Positions 1 through 7,033 of a DNA stretch of 27,201 bases are shown piece by piece (the stretch's first letter is position 1; each line of letters opens with the position of its first letter). This stretch comes from Alphaproteobacteria bacterium (lineage in GTDB: Bacteria; Pseudomonadota; Alphaproteobacteria; MED-G09), in contig JABHUT010000172.1 of the NCBI GenBank assembly GCA_018658685.1, forward strand, positions 1 through 27,201, written 5' to 3'. The notes beneath the pieces are model-generated. The model saw only the letters and a program-made list of their open reading frames with translations, did no database searches and was not told where the DNA came from. Position numbers and translations under genes: made by a program.

Positions 1-393
1 CCGGTCGTAATTATAACTTCAAATAATGAAAAAGAACTTCCTGATGCGTTCTTAAGAAGATGCTTTTTTCATTATATTTCATTTCCAGATACGTCAACAA
101 TGGAAAAAATTGTGGATGTTCATTATCCGAAAATCAAATCTAAATTAGTTTCAGAATCCTTAAAAGTTTTCTATGAACTAAGAGACGTTCCAGGAATAAA
201 AAAGAAACCTTCAACATCTGAGTTACTTGACTGGCTTAAACTTCTAATGAATGAAGATATTAAACCTGAAATGCTAAGAGAAAAAAATGCTAACAATTTA
301 ATACCTCCCTTGCATGGGGCACTTCTAAAAAATGAGCAAGATGTTCATTTATTTGAAAGACTAGCCTTCCTTGCAAGAAGAGAAAATGGTTAA
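1..393 (+). CDS. MoxR-type AAA+ ATPase, C-terminal part (5' end outside window)
   Basis: The frame is open from the first base, so the gene begins upstream; the ATG at 100 is internal. The first codons read PVVIITSNNEKELPDAFLRR, which matches the sensor-1 strand and the following arginine-bearing helix of MoxR-family AAA+ ATPases; the double Arg supplies the likely Arg finger. The rest is the small helical lid domain. Walker A and B lie outside the window. MoxR ATPases work with VWA-domain proteins as chaperone-like complexes that mature or insert metal cofactors in partner enzymes. The next gene, 7 nt downstream, is exactly such a VWA protein, so the two form an operon. The substrate of this pair cannot be told from the sequence. 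Confidence 0.85.
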   Translation, partial: PVVIITSNNEKELPDAFLRRCFFHYISFPDTSTMEKIVDVHYPKIKSKLVSESLKVFYELRDVPGIKKKPSTSELLDWLKLLMNEDIKPEMLREKNANNLIPPLHGALLKNEQDVHLFERLAFLARRENG

Positions 394-400
394 ATAAAGA

Positions 401-1582
401 ATGTTTGTAAACTTTTTTCATGAGTTAAAATCGGCTAATTTACCTGTCTCCTTAAGAGAGTACTTAACCCTCTTGGAGGCTATGGATAAAGGGATACCTG
501 ATAGAAAAATTGAAGATTTCTATTACTTATCAAGATCAACTCTCGTAAAAGATGAAAAAAATCTAGATAAATTTGATCAAGTTTTTGGCCACGTCTTCAA
601 AGGATTAGAAAATCTTGAAGCTGATGAAATTGCAGAAATTCCTGAAGAGTGGCTAAAATCGTTAAATGAAAAATTTCTTACAGAAGAGGAAAAGGCAAAA
701 ATCGAATCTTTGGGCGGCTGGGATAAGCTTATGGAAGAGCTAAAAAAGCGACTAGAAGAGCAAGAAAAAAGGCATGAAGGAGGTTCTAAATGGATTGGCA
801 CAGGAGGAACTTCTCCATACGGATCTGACGGCTATAATCCTGAGGGAATAAGAATTGGCCAAAAAGAAAATAAAAATTTTAAAGCTGTAAAAGTCTGGGA
901 TAAGAGAGAATTCAAAAATTTAGATAAAGATGTTGAAATTGGAACAAGAAATATCAAAGTTGCGCTAAGAAGGTTAAGGAAATTTGCTAGAGATGGTGCA
1001 GCAGATACACTGGACCTTCCCGGTACTATAAAAAATACAGCAGATAAAGGATATTTAGATATTTCCTTGGTTCCTGAGAGAAGAAATAGAGTTAAGGTTT
1101 TGTTATTTTTTGATGTTGGCGGATCAATGGATCCCCATGTAAAATTGTGCGAAGAACTATTTTCTGCCGCCAAAACAGAATTCAAAAATATGGAAAATTT
1201 CTATTTTCACAACTGTCTCTATGAGTCGGTTTGGAAAGATAATAAAAGAAGGCATACGGAAAAAATTAATACGTGGGATATATTACATAAATACTCTTCT
1301 GATTATAAAATTATCTTTGTTGGTGATGCGTCAATGAGTCCCTATGAAATTACCTATTCCGGAGGTAGTGTTGAGCACTGGAATGATGAAGCTGGAGCTG
1401 AATGGTTACAAAGAATTGTTGATATTTATCAAAATGTAATATGGATAAATCCAGTTGAAACAAAACATTGGGATTTTACTCCATCAACGCAAATTGTTAA
1501 TCAAATAATTACAAATAGAATGTTCCCATTGACATTAGAAGGTTTAGATAATGGGATGAAAGAGTTAAGTAGAAATAAATGA
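401..1582 (+). CDS. VWA domain protein, CoxE-like, partner of the MoxR ATPase
   Basis: A 393-aa cytoplasmic protein with no signal peptide. Residues about 85–130 are highly charged and likely helical, then comes a Gly/Ser-rich linker (about 127–145). The C-terminal VWA domain starts near residue 230 with strand VKVLLFF and the MIDAS metal motif D238-V-G-G-S242-M; a later hydrophobic strand KIIFVGDASMS follows. This architecture fits the CoxE/COG3825 group that is coded beside MoxR ATPases. The gene starts 7 nt after the ATPase stop and is followed 7 nt later by a small lipoprotein gene. It probably acts with the ATPase as a metal-dependent scaffold on a partner enzyme. The exact target is unknown; carbon-monoxide dehydrogenase genes, the namesake partner of CoxE, are not in the window. 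Confidence 0.85.
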   Translation: MFVNFFHELKSANLPVSLREYLTLLEAMDKGIPDRKIEDFYYLSRSTLVKDEKNLDKFDQVFGHVFKGLENLEADEIAEIPEEWLKSLNEKFLTEEEKAKIESLGGWDKLMEELKKRLEEQEKRHEGGSKWIGTGGTSPYGSDGYNPEGIRIGQKENKNFKAVKVWDKREFKNLDKDVEIGTRNIKVALRRLRKFARDGAADTLDLPGTIKNTADKGYLDISLVPERRNRVKVLLFFDVGGSMDPHVKLCEELFSAAKTEFKNMENFYFHNCLYESVWKDNKRRHTEKINTWDILHKYSSDYKIIFVGDASMSPYEITYSGGSVEHWNDEAGAEWLQRIVDIYQNVIWINPVETKHWDFTPSTQIVNQIITNRMFPLTLEGLDNGMKELSRNK

Positions 1583-1589
1583 GGATAAT

Positions 1590-1850
1590 ATGAAAAAATA
1601 TTTTATTTTAACAATGGTACTTTTCCTATCTTCTTGTGCTTCACAATTAGAATTAGAAGAAAGAGCTGCGCTAAGAGATAAAGTTGATCAAGAGGAATGT
1701 GTAAGCTTAGGTTTTATTGAAGGAACAGAAGCATACGGAGGTTGTAGGTTAACTTTAAAATCTATTAGAGCTCAAAATAAAACTACTGATGCAATAAGAA
1801 GAAATGGTCTAGATAATAATAGATTTTGTAATAGATTTTATTGCTGGTAA
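1590..1850 (+). CDS. small Cys-rich lipoprotein of unknown function
   Basis: An 86-aa protein with a lipoprotein signal: charged start MKK, hydrophobic stretch, and lipobox L-S-S-C with the lipidated cysteine at residue 16. The mature part has four more cysteines (37, 52, 80, 85), so two disulfides in the periplasm are possible. A GAGGA Shine-Dalgarno lies just before the ATG, overlapping the end of the VWA gene, so it is likely cotranscribed with the MoxR/VWA pair. I do not recognise a family. It ends 1 nt before the stop of the convergent reductase gene, leaving no room for a separate terminator. Confidence 0.7.
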   Translation: MKKYFILTMVLFLSSCASQLELEERAALRDKVDQEECVSLGFIEGTEAYGGCRLTLKSIRAQNKTTDAIRRNGLDNNRFCNRFYCW

Positions 1851-1851
1851 G

Positions 1852-2880
1852 TTAGGAAACCCCAAGTTTCTTTTTTAAATCGCTACTAGATGTTGTGTAT
1901 TGAAATGTCAACTTTTCACCTGGATATACATATTTGTATGCCTGCTGAGACATAAGAGCAGCCTCATGAAAACCACATAAGATAAGCTTTAATTTTCCAG
2001 GATATGTATTTATATCTCCAATAGCAAAAATACCTTTTTCATTTGTTTCAAATTTTTCAGTATCAACAGTTATTAGGTTTTCATTTAGATTCAAACCCCA
2101 ATTTGCTATAGGTCCTAACTTCATTGTGAGACCAAAAAAAGGAAGAAGGGCATCACATTTTACCTCAACCTCTTCATCAGATGTTTTGCATTTTAATGAT
2201 TCCAAAATACCATCTTTTCCATTCAGGGATGAAACTTGTCCAATAACAAAATCGATTTTATTATCCTCTATTAGGGAGAATATCTTTTTTACAGAATCAG
2301 GGGCAGCTCGAAATTGGTCTCTCCTATGAACTAGAGTTACTCTTTTTGCAATCGATTCTAAATTTAAAGCCCAATCAAGAGCCGAATCTCCACCACCTAC
2401 AATTACAAGGTCTTTATCTCTAAATCTTTCTTTATTTTTTATTGAATAAAAAACTGAATTATTTTCAAAATTTTCAATTTCTTTTATAGGGGGTTTTTTT
2501 GGTAAAAAGCTTCCTCCTCCACCTGCAATAACAACGGCCTTAGCTTTAAAAACCTCATTATTATCAGTTTTCACTTCCCAGAAAACATCATCGATTTTCT
2601 TTATCTCTTGAACCATACTTGATAAATGAAAAGATGGATTAAATGGTTCTATTTGTTTCATAAGCGAATCAACTAATTCCATACCAAGAACAGAGGGCAT
2701 TCCGGGAATGTCATAGATAGGTTTTTCAGGGTATAATTCTGCGCATTGTCCTCCCGGTTTATCCAGGATATCAATTACATGACACTTCATATCCAAAAGA
2801 CCTAATTCAAAAACAGCAAAAAGCCCTACTGGTCCAGCACCAATAATAACCACGTCAGTTTCAAAGAATTCTTTTTCCAT
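1852..2880 (-). CDS. ferredoxin–NADP(+) reductase, type 2 (thioredoxin-reductase-like)
   Basis: A 342-aa FAD enzyme that passes electrons between NADPH and ferredoxin. The FAD-binding motif G14-A-G-P-V-G19 is followed by the PGGQCAELYP segment typical of this family. The second nucleotide fold has VGGGDSALDWA (about 161–171), and HRR (185–187) fits binding of the NADPH 2'-phosphate. The C-terminal FAD motif GIFAIGD is at 283–289. The CxxC active site of thioredoxin reductase is absent, which separates it from TrxB. It lies 29 nt downstream of a [2Fe-2S] ferredoxin gene on the same strand, its obvious redox partner. No strong Shine-Dalgarno precedes the ATG. The electron acceptor beyond ferredoxin is not shown; an oxygenase or hydroxylase is one option. 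Confidence 0.93.
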   Translation of the reverse strand: MEKEFFETDVVIIGAGPVGLFAVFELGLLDMKCHVIDILDKPGGQCAELYPEKPIYDIPGMPSVLGMELVDSLMKQIEPFNPSFHLSSMVQEIKKIDDVFWEVKTDNNEVFKAKAVVIAGGGGSFLPKKPPIKEIENFENNSVFYSIKNKERFRDKDLVIVGGGDSALDWALNLESIAKRVTLVHRRDQFRAAPDSVKKIFSLIEDNKIDFVIGQVSSLNGKDGILESLKCKTSDEEVEVKCDALLPFFGLTMKLGPIANWGLNLNENLITVDTEKFETNEKGIFAIGDINTYPGKLKLILCGFHEAALMSQQAYKYVYPGEKLTFQYTTSSSDLKKKLGVS

Positions 2881-2909
2881 AATATCGTTTCAGAATGTAT
2901 TTTTCTAAC

Positions 2910-3230
2910 TTAGAATTGTTTTTCGGGTAATCTCACGGTCAAGCCATCTAACTCACTAGAAACCTTTATACAGCATGATAATCTGCTGTTATCTTCAACG
3001 TCAAAAGCAAAATCTAACATATCCTTTTCCATTTCTTCTGCTTCACCCGTTTTTTCAGCCCATGCAGGATCAACATAAACATGACAAGTTGCGCAAGCGG
3101 TTGCACCGCCACAGTCTGCATCAATACCTGGGACATTGTTCTTAATGGCTGCTTCCATAACAGTATTTCCATCATCTACATCTACGGAGTGTTCTACCCC
3201 ATTAAATTCAATAAAATTTATTTTTGTCAT
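2910..3230 (-). CDS. [2Fe-2S] ferredoxin, adrenodoxin/plant fold
   Basis: A 106-aa soluble electron carrier. The cluster ligands are visible: C40-x5-C46-x2-C49 within CGGATACATC, and a fourth Cys in SRLSCC (86 or 87), as in adrenodoxin-type FdxB ferredoxins. An acidic segment at about 63–80 is in the position where these proteins dock reductases or P450s. It is the first gene of a two-gene unit with the downstream ferredoxin–NADP reductase. The ATG is preceded by GAGA. The intergenic region upstream is shared with the divergent glycosyltransferase gene. Confidence 0.93.
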   Translation of the reverse strand: MTKINFIEFNGVEHSVDVDDGNTVMEAAIKNNVPGIDADCGGATACATCHVYVDPAWAEKTGEAEEMEKDMLDFAFDVEDNSRLSCCIKVSSELDGLTVRLPEKQF

Positions 3231-3386
3231 TTTCTCTATTACTTTCCTTATTTAAATCAATAGTTGGTTAATGATTAAAATGTTTATTGAACGTTTATAA
3301 ATGTTCTTTGAATTTATTCAATTATAATTATTCATAAAAATATATAAATAATCAAGAATATTAAAATTTATAAAAATTAGTTAATT
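3231..3386. promoter_or_regulatory. divergent AT-rich control region with an 18-bp imperfect palindrome
   Basis: This 156-bp gap separates the leftward ferredoxin gene from the rightward glycosyltransferase gene and must hold both promoters. It is extremely AT-rich, so no single -35/-10 pair is convincing; a TATAAT occurs near 3325. At 3289–3306 lies GAACGTTTATAAATGTTC, an inverted repeat with a single mismatched pair, about 60 bp upstream of the ferredoxin start. It may be an operator, but no known regulator is identified. Confidence 0.35.
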
Positions 3387-4664
3387 ATGATACAAGGCTC
3401 AATGAACAAAATTAGTGATAAACCTCTCAGAATTCTAATGCCCAGTTACAGAAGCCACCCCTACACAGGCGGGCAAGGAATCTATATGCGGCTAGTAACT
3501 AAAGCCATGATTGATCTGGGTCATACCGTAGAAGTTCTATCAGGACAACCTTACCCAATTCTTGATAAAGGTGTAGGACTTACAAAGCTACCTTCTCTTG
3601 ATTTATATTCATATGAAAGCCCACTAGAAGCTTTTAGACTAAGCTTACTTAAAGAGCCTATAAATCTTTATGAATGGTTAAGTCATTTATCAGGAGGGTT
3701 TTCTGAACCCTATACTTTTGGTGAAAGAATGGCTGTTTGGGGTAAGGCTAATTTCAAAAATTATGATGTTGTTCATGATAACCAAACTTTAGCTTACGGA
3801 CTTTTAAAATTAAGAGATCTTGGTCTTCCTGTTGTTGGAACGATTCATCACCCTATTACAATGGACAAAAGAATAGATATAAAACACGCTGATACTATAA
3901 CCCTAAAAATACTTAAATGGAGGTGGTACAGTTTCTTAAAAATGCAAATAAAGGTAGCTAGAAAGTTAGATCCTATAATTGTTGTTTCAGAAAATACAAG
4001 AAAGGACCTGATTAAGGATTTTAAAATAGATTCTAAAAAGACCCGAAAGGTTTTGCATGGAATTGATCATGAAACGTTTCATCCAATCCCATCAATTAAA
4101 AGAAAAAATAATCAAATTATAACAACAGCAAGCGCTGATGTTCCCCTTAAAGGGTTAATATACCTTATAAGGGCATACGCAGAACTTTTAAAGGAATTCC
4201 CAGACTTAGAGTTATTAGTCATCGGTAGATTAAGAGAGGGTCCGACAGATCAAGAGCTTAAAAAAGAAGGTATAAAAGAAAAGGTAAGATTTATTTCTGA
4301 TTTAACGGGCAGACAAATAGCGGAATTATATGCAGAATCAACACTTGCAGTATCACCGTCTGTTTATGAAGGCTTTGGTTTTCCTGCTGGTGAGGCAATG
4401 TCTTGCGGAATACCGTTAGTTTCAACAAATGGAGGCTCGCTTCCGGAGGTTGTAGGTGATGCTGCAATTGTTGTCCCTCACTCAAACCCTAAGGCTTTAA
4501 AAGACGCAATAAAATCACTACTTAATTCTCCTGAAAAAAGAACAGATTTTGGAAATAGGGGTAGGAATAGAGTGTTAGAAAAATTTACTTGGAAAAGAGC
4601 CGCAAAAGAGCTTGTGGAAGTCTATAGAGAGGCAATAGAAAATGCTAACAATAGACCTAGATAA
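3387..4664 (+). CDS. glycosyltransferase family 4 (GT-B fold)
   Basis: A 425-aa retaining glycosyltransferase. The N-terminal acceptor domain opens with TGGQGIYM (27–34), the Gly-rich loop of GT4 enzymes. The donor-binding domain has E328-x7-E336 in the stretch EGFGFPAGE, which contacts the nucleotide sugar, then GIPLVSTNGGSLPEV. No signal peptide or membrane segment is seen, so it is a cytoplasmic or peripheral enzyme. An alternative ATG at 3402 would remove five residues; neither start has a strong Shine-Dalgarno. Its 3' end overlaps the next methyltransferase gene by 23 nt, so the products are probably made together. The acceptor and sugar are unknown; the neighbours suggest a methylated glycan or glycolipid. 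Confidence 0.9.
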   Translation: MIQGSMNKISDKPLRILMPSYRSHPYTGGQGIYMRLVTKAMIDLGHTVEVLSGQPYPILDKGVGLTKLPSLDLYSYESPLEAFRLSLLKEPINLYEWLSHLSGGFSEPYTFGERMAVWGKANFKNYDVVHDNQTLAYGLLKLRDLGLPVVGTIHHPITMDKRIDIKHADTITLKILKWRWYSFLKMQIKVARKLDPIIVVSENTRKDLIKDFKIDSKKTRKVLHGIDHETFHPIPSIKRKNNQIITTASADVPLKGLIYLIRAYAELLKEFPDLELLVIGRLREGPTDQELKKEGIKEKVRFISDLTGRQIAELYAESTLAVSPSVYEGFGFPAGEAMSCGIPLVSTNGGSLPEVVGDAAIVVPHSNPKALKDAIKSLLNSPEKRTDFGNRGRNRVLEKFTWKRAAKELVEVYREAIENANNRPR

Positions 4665-5352
4665 AATTAATATCAAAGATGAACAAGTTATTCTTGATTT
4701 GGGATGTGGAAAAGGTCGCCATATTCATAAACTTTACTATTATAAAAAATGTCATGTAATTGGCTTAGATTTGTCTTATGACGACCTTCAAATAACCTAC
4801 CATGGTTTTGAAAAGTATCCTGATATCACAGGTGACAGCAAAAGGCAGTTTAACCTTATGGCAGGAGATGCTCATAAGCTACCATTTCCAGATGAAATAT
4901 TTGATAGAGTTATATGTTCAGAGGTTTTGGAACATATTCCTGATTATGAAAATGTAATAAAAGAAATCTTTCGTGTTTCAAAAAAAGGTGCAAAAATTGG
5001 TATCTCGGTACCGAGATGGTTACCAGAAAAAATATGTTGGATACTTTCAGATGATTATCACAATGAACCAGGTGGACATGTTCATATTTTTAAGTTCAAA
5101 AATTTAAAAAAATCATTTGAAAACAATGGTTTCCTATATCTTTTTAATTCATATAAACATGGTCTTCACTCCCCTTATTGGTGGTTAAAATGTCTTGTTG
5201 GCGTTAAAAATGAAAAAAATATTTTTGTAAATTATTATCAAAAGTTTCTTGAGTGGGACATCATGAAAAGGCCAATATTAACCGTATTGTTAGAGAAAAT
5301 TTTTGATCCTTTGATTGGGAAATCTCTAGTTTTATATTTTATAAAAAAATAA
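4642..5352 (+). CDS. class I SAM-dependent methyltransferase
   Basis: A 236-aa Rossmann-fold methyltransferase. Motif I is ILDLGCGKGRH (17–27), followed by an acidic residue in VIGLDLS (motif II), then LPFPDEIFDRVICSEVLEHI, the motif IV/post-motif region of Methyltransf_11-type enzymes. The start sits inside the 3' end of the glycosyltransferase gene, with GAGG about 8 nt upstream, which supports it and suggests translational coupling. The start codon comes very close to the SAM motif, so the N-terminal helix is short. It probably methylates the product or acceptor of the neighbouring glycosyltransferase (inference). The C-terminal 80 residues are aromatic-rich and may bind substrate or membrane. 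Confidence 0.88.
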   Translation: MLTIDLDKINIKDEQVILDLGCGKGRHIHKLYYYKKCHVIGLDLSYDDLQITYHGFEKYPDITGDSKRQFNLMAGDAHKLPFPDEIFDRVICSEVLEHIPDYENVIKEIFRVSKKGAKIGISVPRWLPEKICWILSDDYHNEPGGHVHIFKFKNLKKSFENNGFLYLFNSYKHGLHSPYWWLKCLVGVKNEKNIFVNYYQKFLEWDIMKRPILTVLLEKIFDPLIGKSLVLYFIKK

Positions 5353-5362
5353 CGATAATTAA

Positions 5363-6430
5363 ATGACAATAGAAAATAGTGAAATAAGTTTCTTCAAGGG
5401 ATCCTTAGATAGAATTATAAGCCTTCAAAGAAAAGATGGTTCTATTACCTGGTTTGAAAATGGTATTTTTGATCCATGGAATCATCTTGAGTCAGTAATG
5501 GCTTTAAATATCTTTCAATATGAAGAAGAGAAAGAAATTGGTTTCAAATACCTTAAAGAAACGCAACTAGATGATGGCTCATGGTACGGACAACTTGGAA
5601 GTGATGTTGAAATTGATTTAGATGATGGTAAATTTAAAGGCGATGAAAGTAATGAAAAAACAATTAGGGATACAAACTTTTCAGCCTATATCGCTACAGC
5701 ATGCTGGCATGATTATCTTATTAATCAATCCTTAGATTTTTTAGAGGAGATGTGGCCAACTATTGAAAATGCAATAAGCTTTGTACTTAGGCACCAATCT
5801 TCAAACGGTGAAGTAAGGTGGGCAGCAAAAGATGCCTCAGCACCTCTTGATGATGCATTAATAACAGGGTGTTGTTCGATATATAAAAGCCTTGAATGCG
5901 CAATAAATTGTGCCTCCGCTCTCGGTATAAAAAAAGTAGATTGGGAAAAGTCTTTAATTCACTTAAGAGACGCTATTAAAAATAAACCTGAGCTTTTTGA
6001 TAGAACTTGGGAGTCCAAAGATCGATTCTCAATGGACTGGTATTATCCAATTTTATCTGGGGTGATAAGTGGAGATGAAGCGAAAGAAAGATTAAATAAG
6101 AAATGGGATATTTTTGTAATAGAGAATATCGGATGTAAATGCGTTTCTGATCAGCCGTGGGTAACTGTTGCTGAAACAGCAGAATTAGCAATAGCTTTAT
6201 TAAAAATGGGTCGAGAAAAGGATGCTAAACAAATGCTATCCTGGTCCCATAAATGTAGGGATGATGATGATGTTTATTGGATGGGAAAACAGTATGAACA
6301 AAACGTTTTTTGGCCTGCAGAAAAACCACCTTGGACTTCAGCGTCAGTTATTTTAGCATATGATGCAATTTTTAAGATAAGCAGAGGGTCTGAATTATTC
6401 TTAATAGACGGATTAAGAAACTCTTTGTAA
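5363..6430 (+). CDS. alpha/alpha-toroid protein, prenyltransferase / squalene-cyclase-like
   Basis: A 355-aa protein related to the (alpha/alpha)6 toroid superfamily. Repeated motifs are spaced along it: LQRKDGSITWFENG near the start, TQLDDGSWYG (a QW-like motif of squalene/hopene cyclases), HQSSNGEVRWA, and PPWTSASVILAYDA near the end. The length is enough for one toroid domain, about half of a true class II triterpene cyclase. A DDDD run lies in the C-terminal third, but it is not in the usual position of the DxDD acid motif. No signal peptide. It starts 10 nt after the methyltransferase and overlaps the convergent second methyltransferase by 18 nt. Automatic annotation would call it 'prenyltransferase'; the real activity is unknown. 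Confidence 0.75.
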   Translation: MTIENSEISFFKGSLDRIISLQRKDGSITWFENGIFDPWNHLESVMALNIFQYEEEKEIGFKYLKETQLDDGSWYGQLGSDVEIDLDDGKFKGDESNEKTIRDTNFSAYIATACWHDYLINQSLDFLEEMWPTIENAISFVLRHQSSNGEVRWAAKDASAPLDDALITGCCSIYKSLECAINCASALGIKKVDWEKSLIHLRDAIKNKPELFDRTWESKDRFSMDWYYPILSGVISGDEAKERLNKKWDIFVIENIGCKCVSDQPWVTVAETAELAIALLKMGREKDAKQMLSWSHKCRDDDDVYWMGKQYEQNVFWPAEKPPWTSASVILAYDAIFKISRGSELFLIDGLRNSL

Positions 6431-7033
6431 TATTTTCAGAGATTTAACTGACTCAACCTCTTTGAATTTTTTAGATGTGATAGCTAATTTATATATCTCA
6501 TAAGGAGGCCTTCCTCCATCATCAGGATTTGGAAAAACATCATGAATGGCTAAAAATCCTCCATGAATAACTTTATCACTCCAATTATCAAGATCTGCTT
6601 TCGCGGCCTCCATACTATGGCCCCCATCAATAAAAACCATTGATAAATCTATTGTCCAAAATTTAGAAACTAATACCGAGGAAGAAACAATAGGTATAAC
6701 TGAGGCTTCTAAGTTAGCATCTCTTATATTTCTTCTAAATGATGGAAAAGAATTAATCCTTCCGGTTTCATCATCAAATAATTCACTATCGTGGTACTCC
6801 CACCCAACTTGATTCTCTTCTGATCCCGTATGGTGATCAATCGCAAACACAATGGAATTATTTTCTTTACAGGCCATACCCAAATAAATTGTTGATTTTC
6901 CGCAATAAGAACCAATTTCAACAATAGGTGCATTTTTAGATGCAATTAAAGCTGTTCGATAAAGGCACTCTCCTTCCATTGGGTCCATAAAGCCTTTTAC
7001 ACGACTAAAATTATTTGGAAGCTTTATATTCAT
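6413..7033 (-). CDS. class I SAM-dependent methyltransferase (Methyltransf_24-like)
   Basis: A 206-aa methyltransferase of the family typified by O-methyltransferases near glycan and antibiotic clusters. Motif I is IVEIGSYCGKSTIYL, the acidic residue of motif II is in VFAIDHH, and FIDGGHSMEAAKADLDNW plus GGFLAIHDVFPN are the characteristic metal- and substrate-side motifs. The ATG lies inside the 3' end of the symporter gene (23-nt overlap), so it is translated from the same message. A second ATG at 6988 has AAAGG ahead of it, but the conserved VKGFMDPMEG segment begins before that point, so I keep the longer form. Its 3' end overlaps the toroid gene by 18 nt. Function with the GT4 group is inferred from position only. 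Confidence 0.87.
   Translation of the reverse strand: MNIKLPNNFSRVKGFMDPMEGECLYRTALIASKNAPIVEIGSYCGKSTIYLGMACKENNSIVFAIDHHTGSEENQVGWEYHDSELFDDETGRINSFPSFRRNIRDANLEASVIPIVSSSVLVSKFWTIDLSMVFIDGGHSMEAAKADLDNWSDKVIHGGFLAIHDVFPNPDDGGRPPYEIYKLAITSKKFKEVESVKSLKILQRVS

Noticed and set aside
832..1185. 117-codon ORF opposite the VWA gene
   Set aside because: Antisense shadow; its Ser/Leu-rich composition is the mirror of Lys/Glu-rich coding on the plus strand.
3289..3306. Palindrome as a LexA (SOS) box
   Set aside because: Alphaproteobacterial LexA sites are direct GTTC repeats with 7-nt spacing; here GAAC and GTTC are inverted with 10 nt between them.
5363..6430. Toroid protein as a genuine class II terpene cyclase
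   Set aside because: Only one toroid domain's worth of sequence, and the DDDD run is in the wrong part of the protein to be the catalytic DxDD motif.
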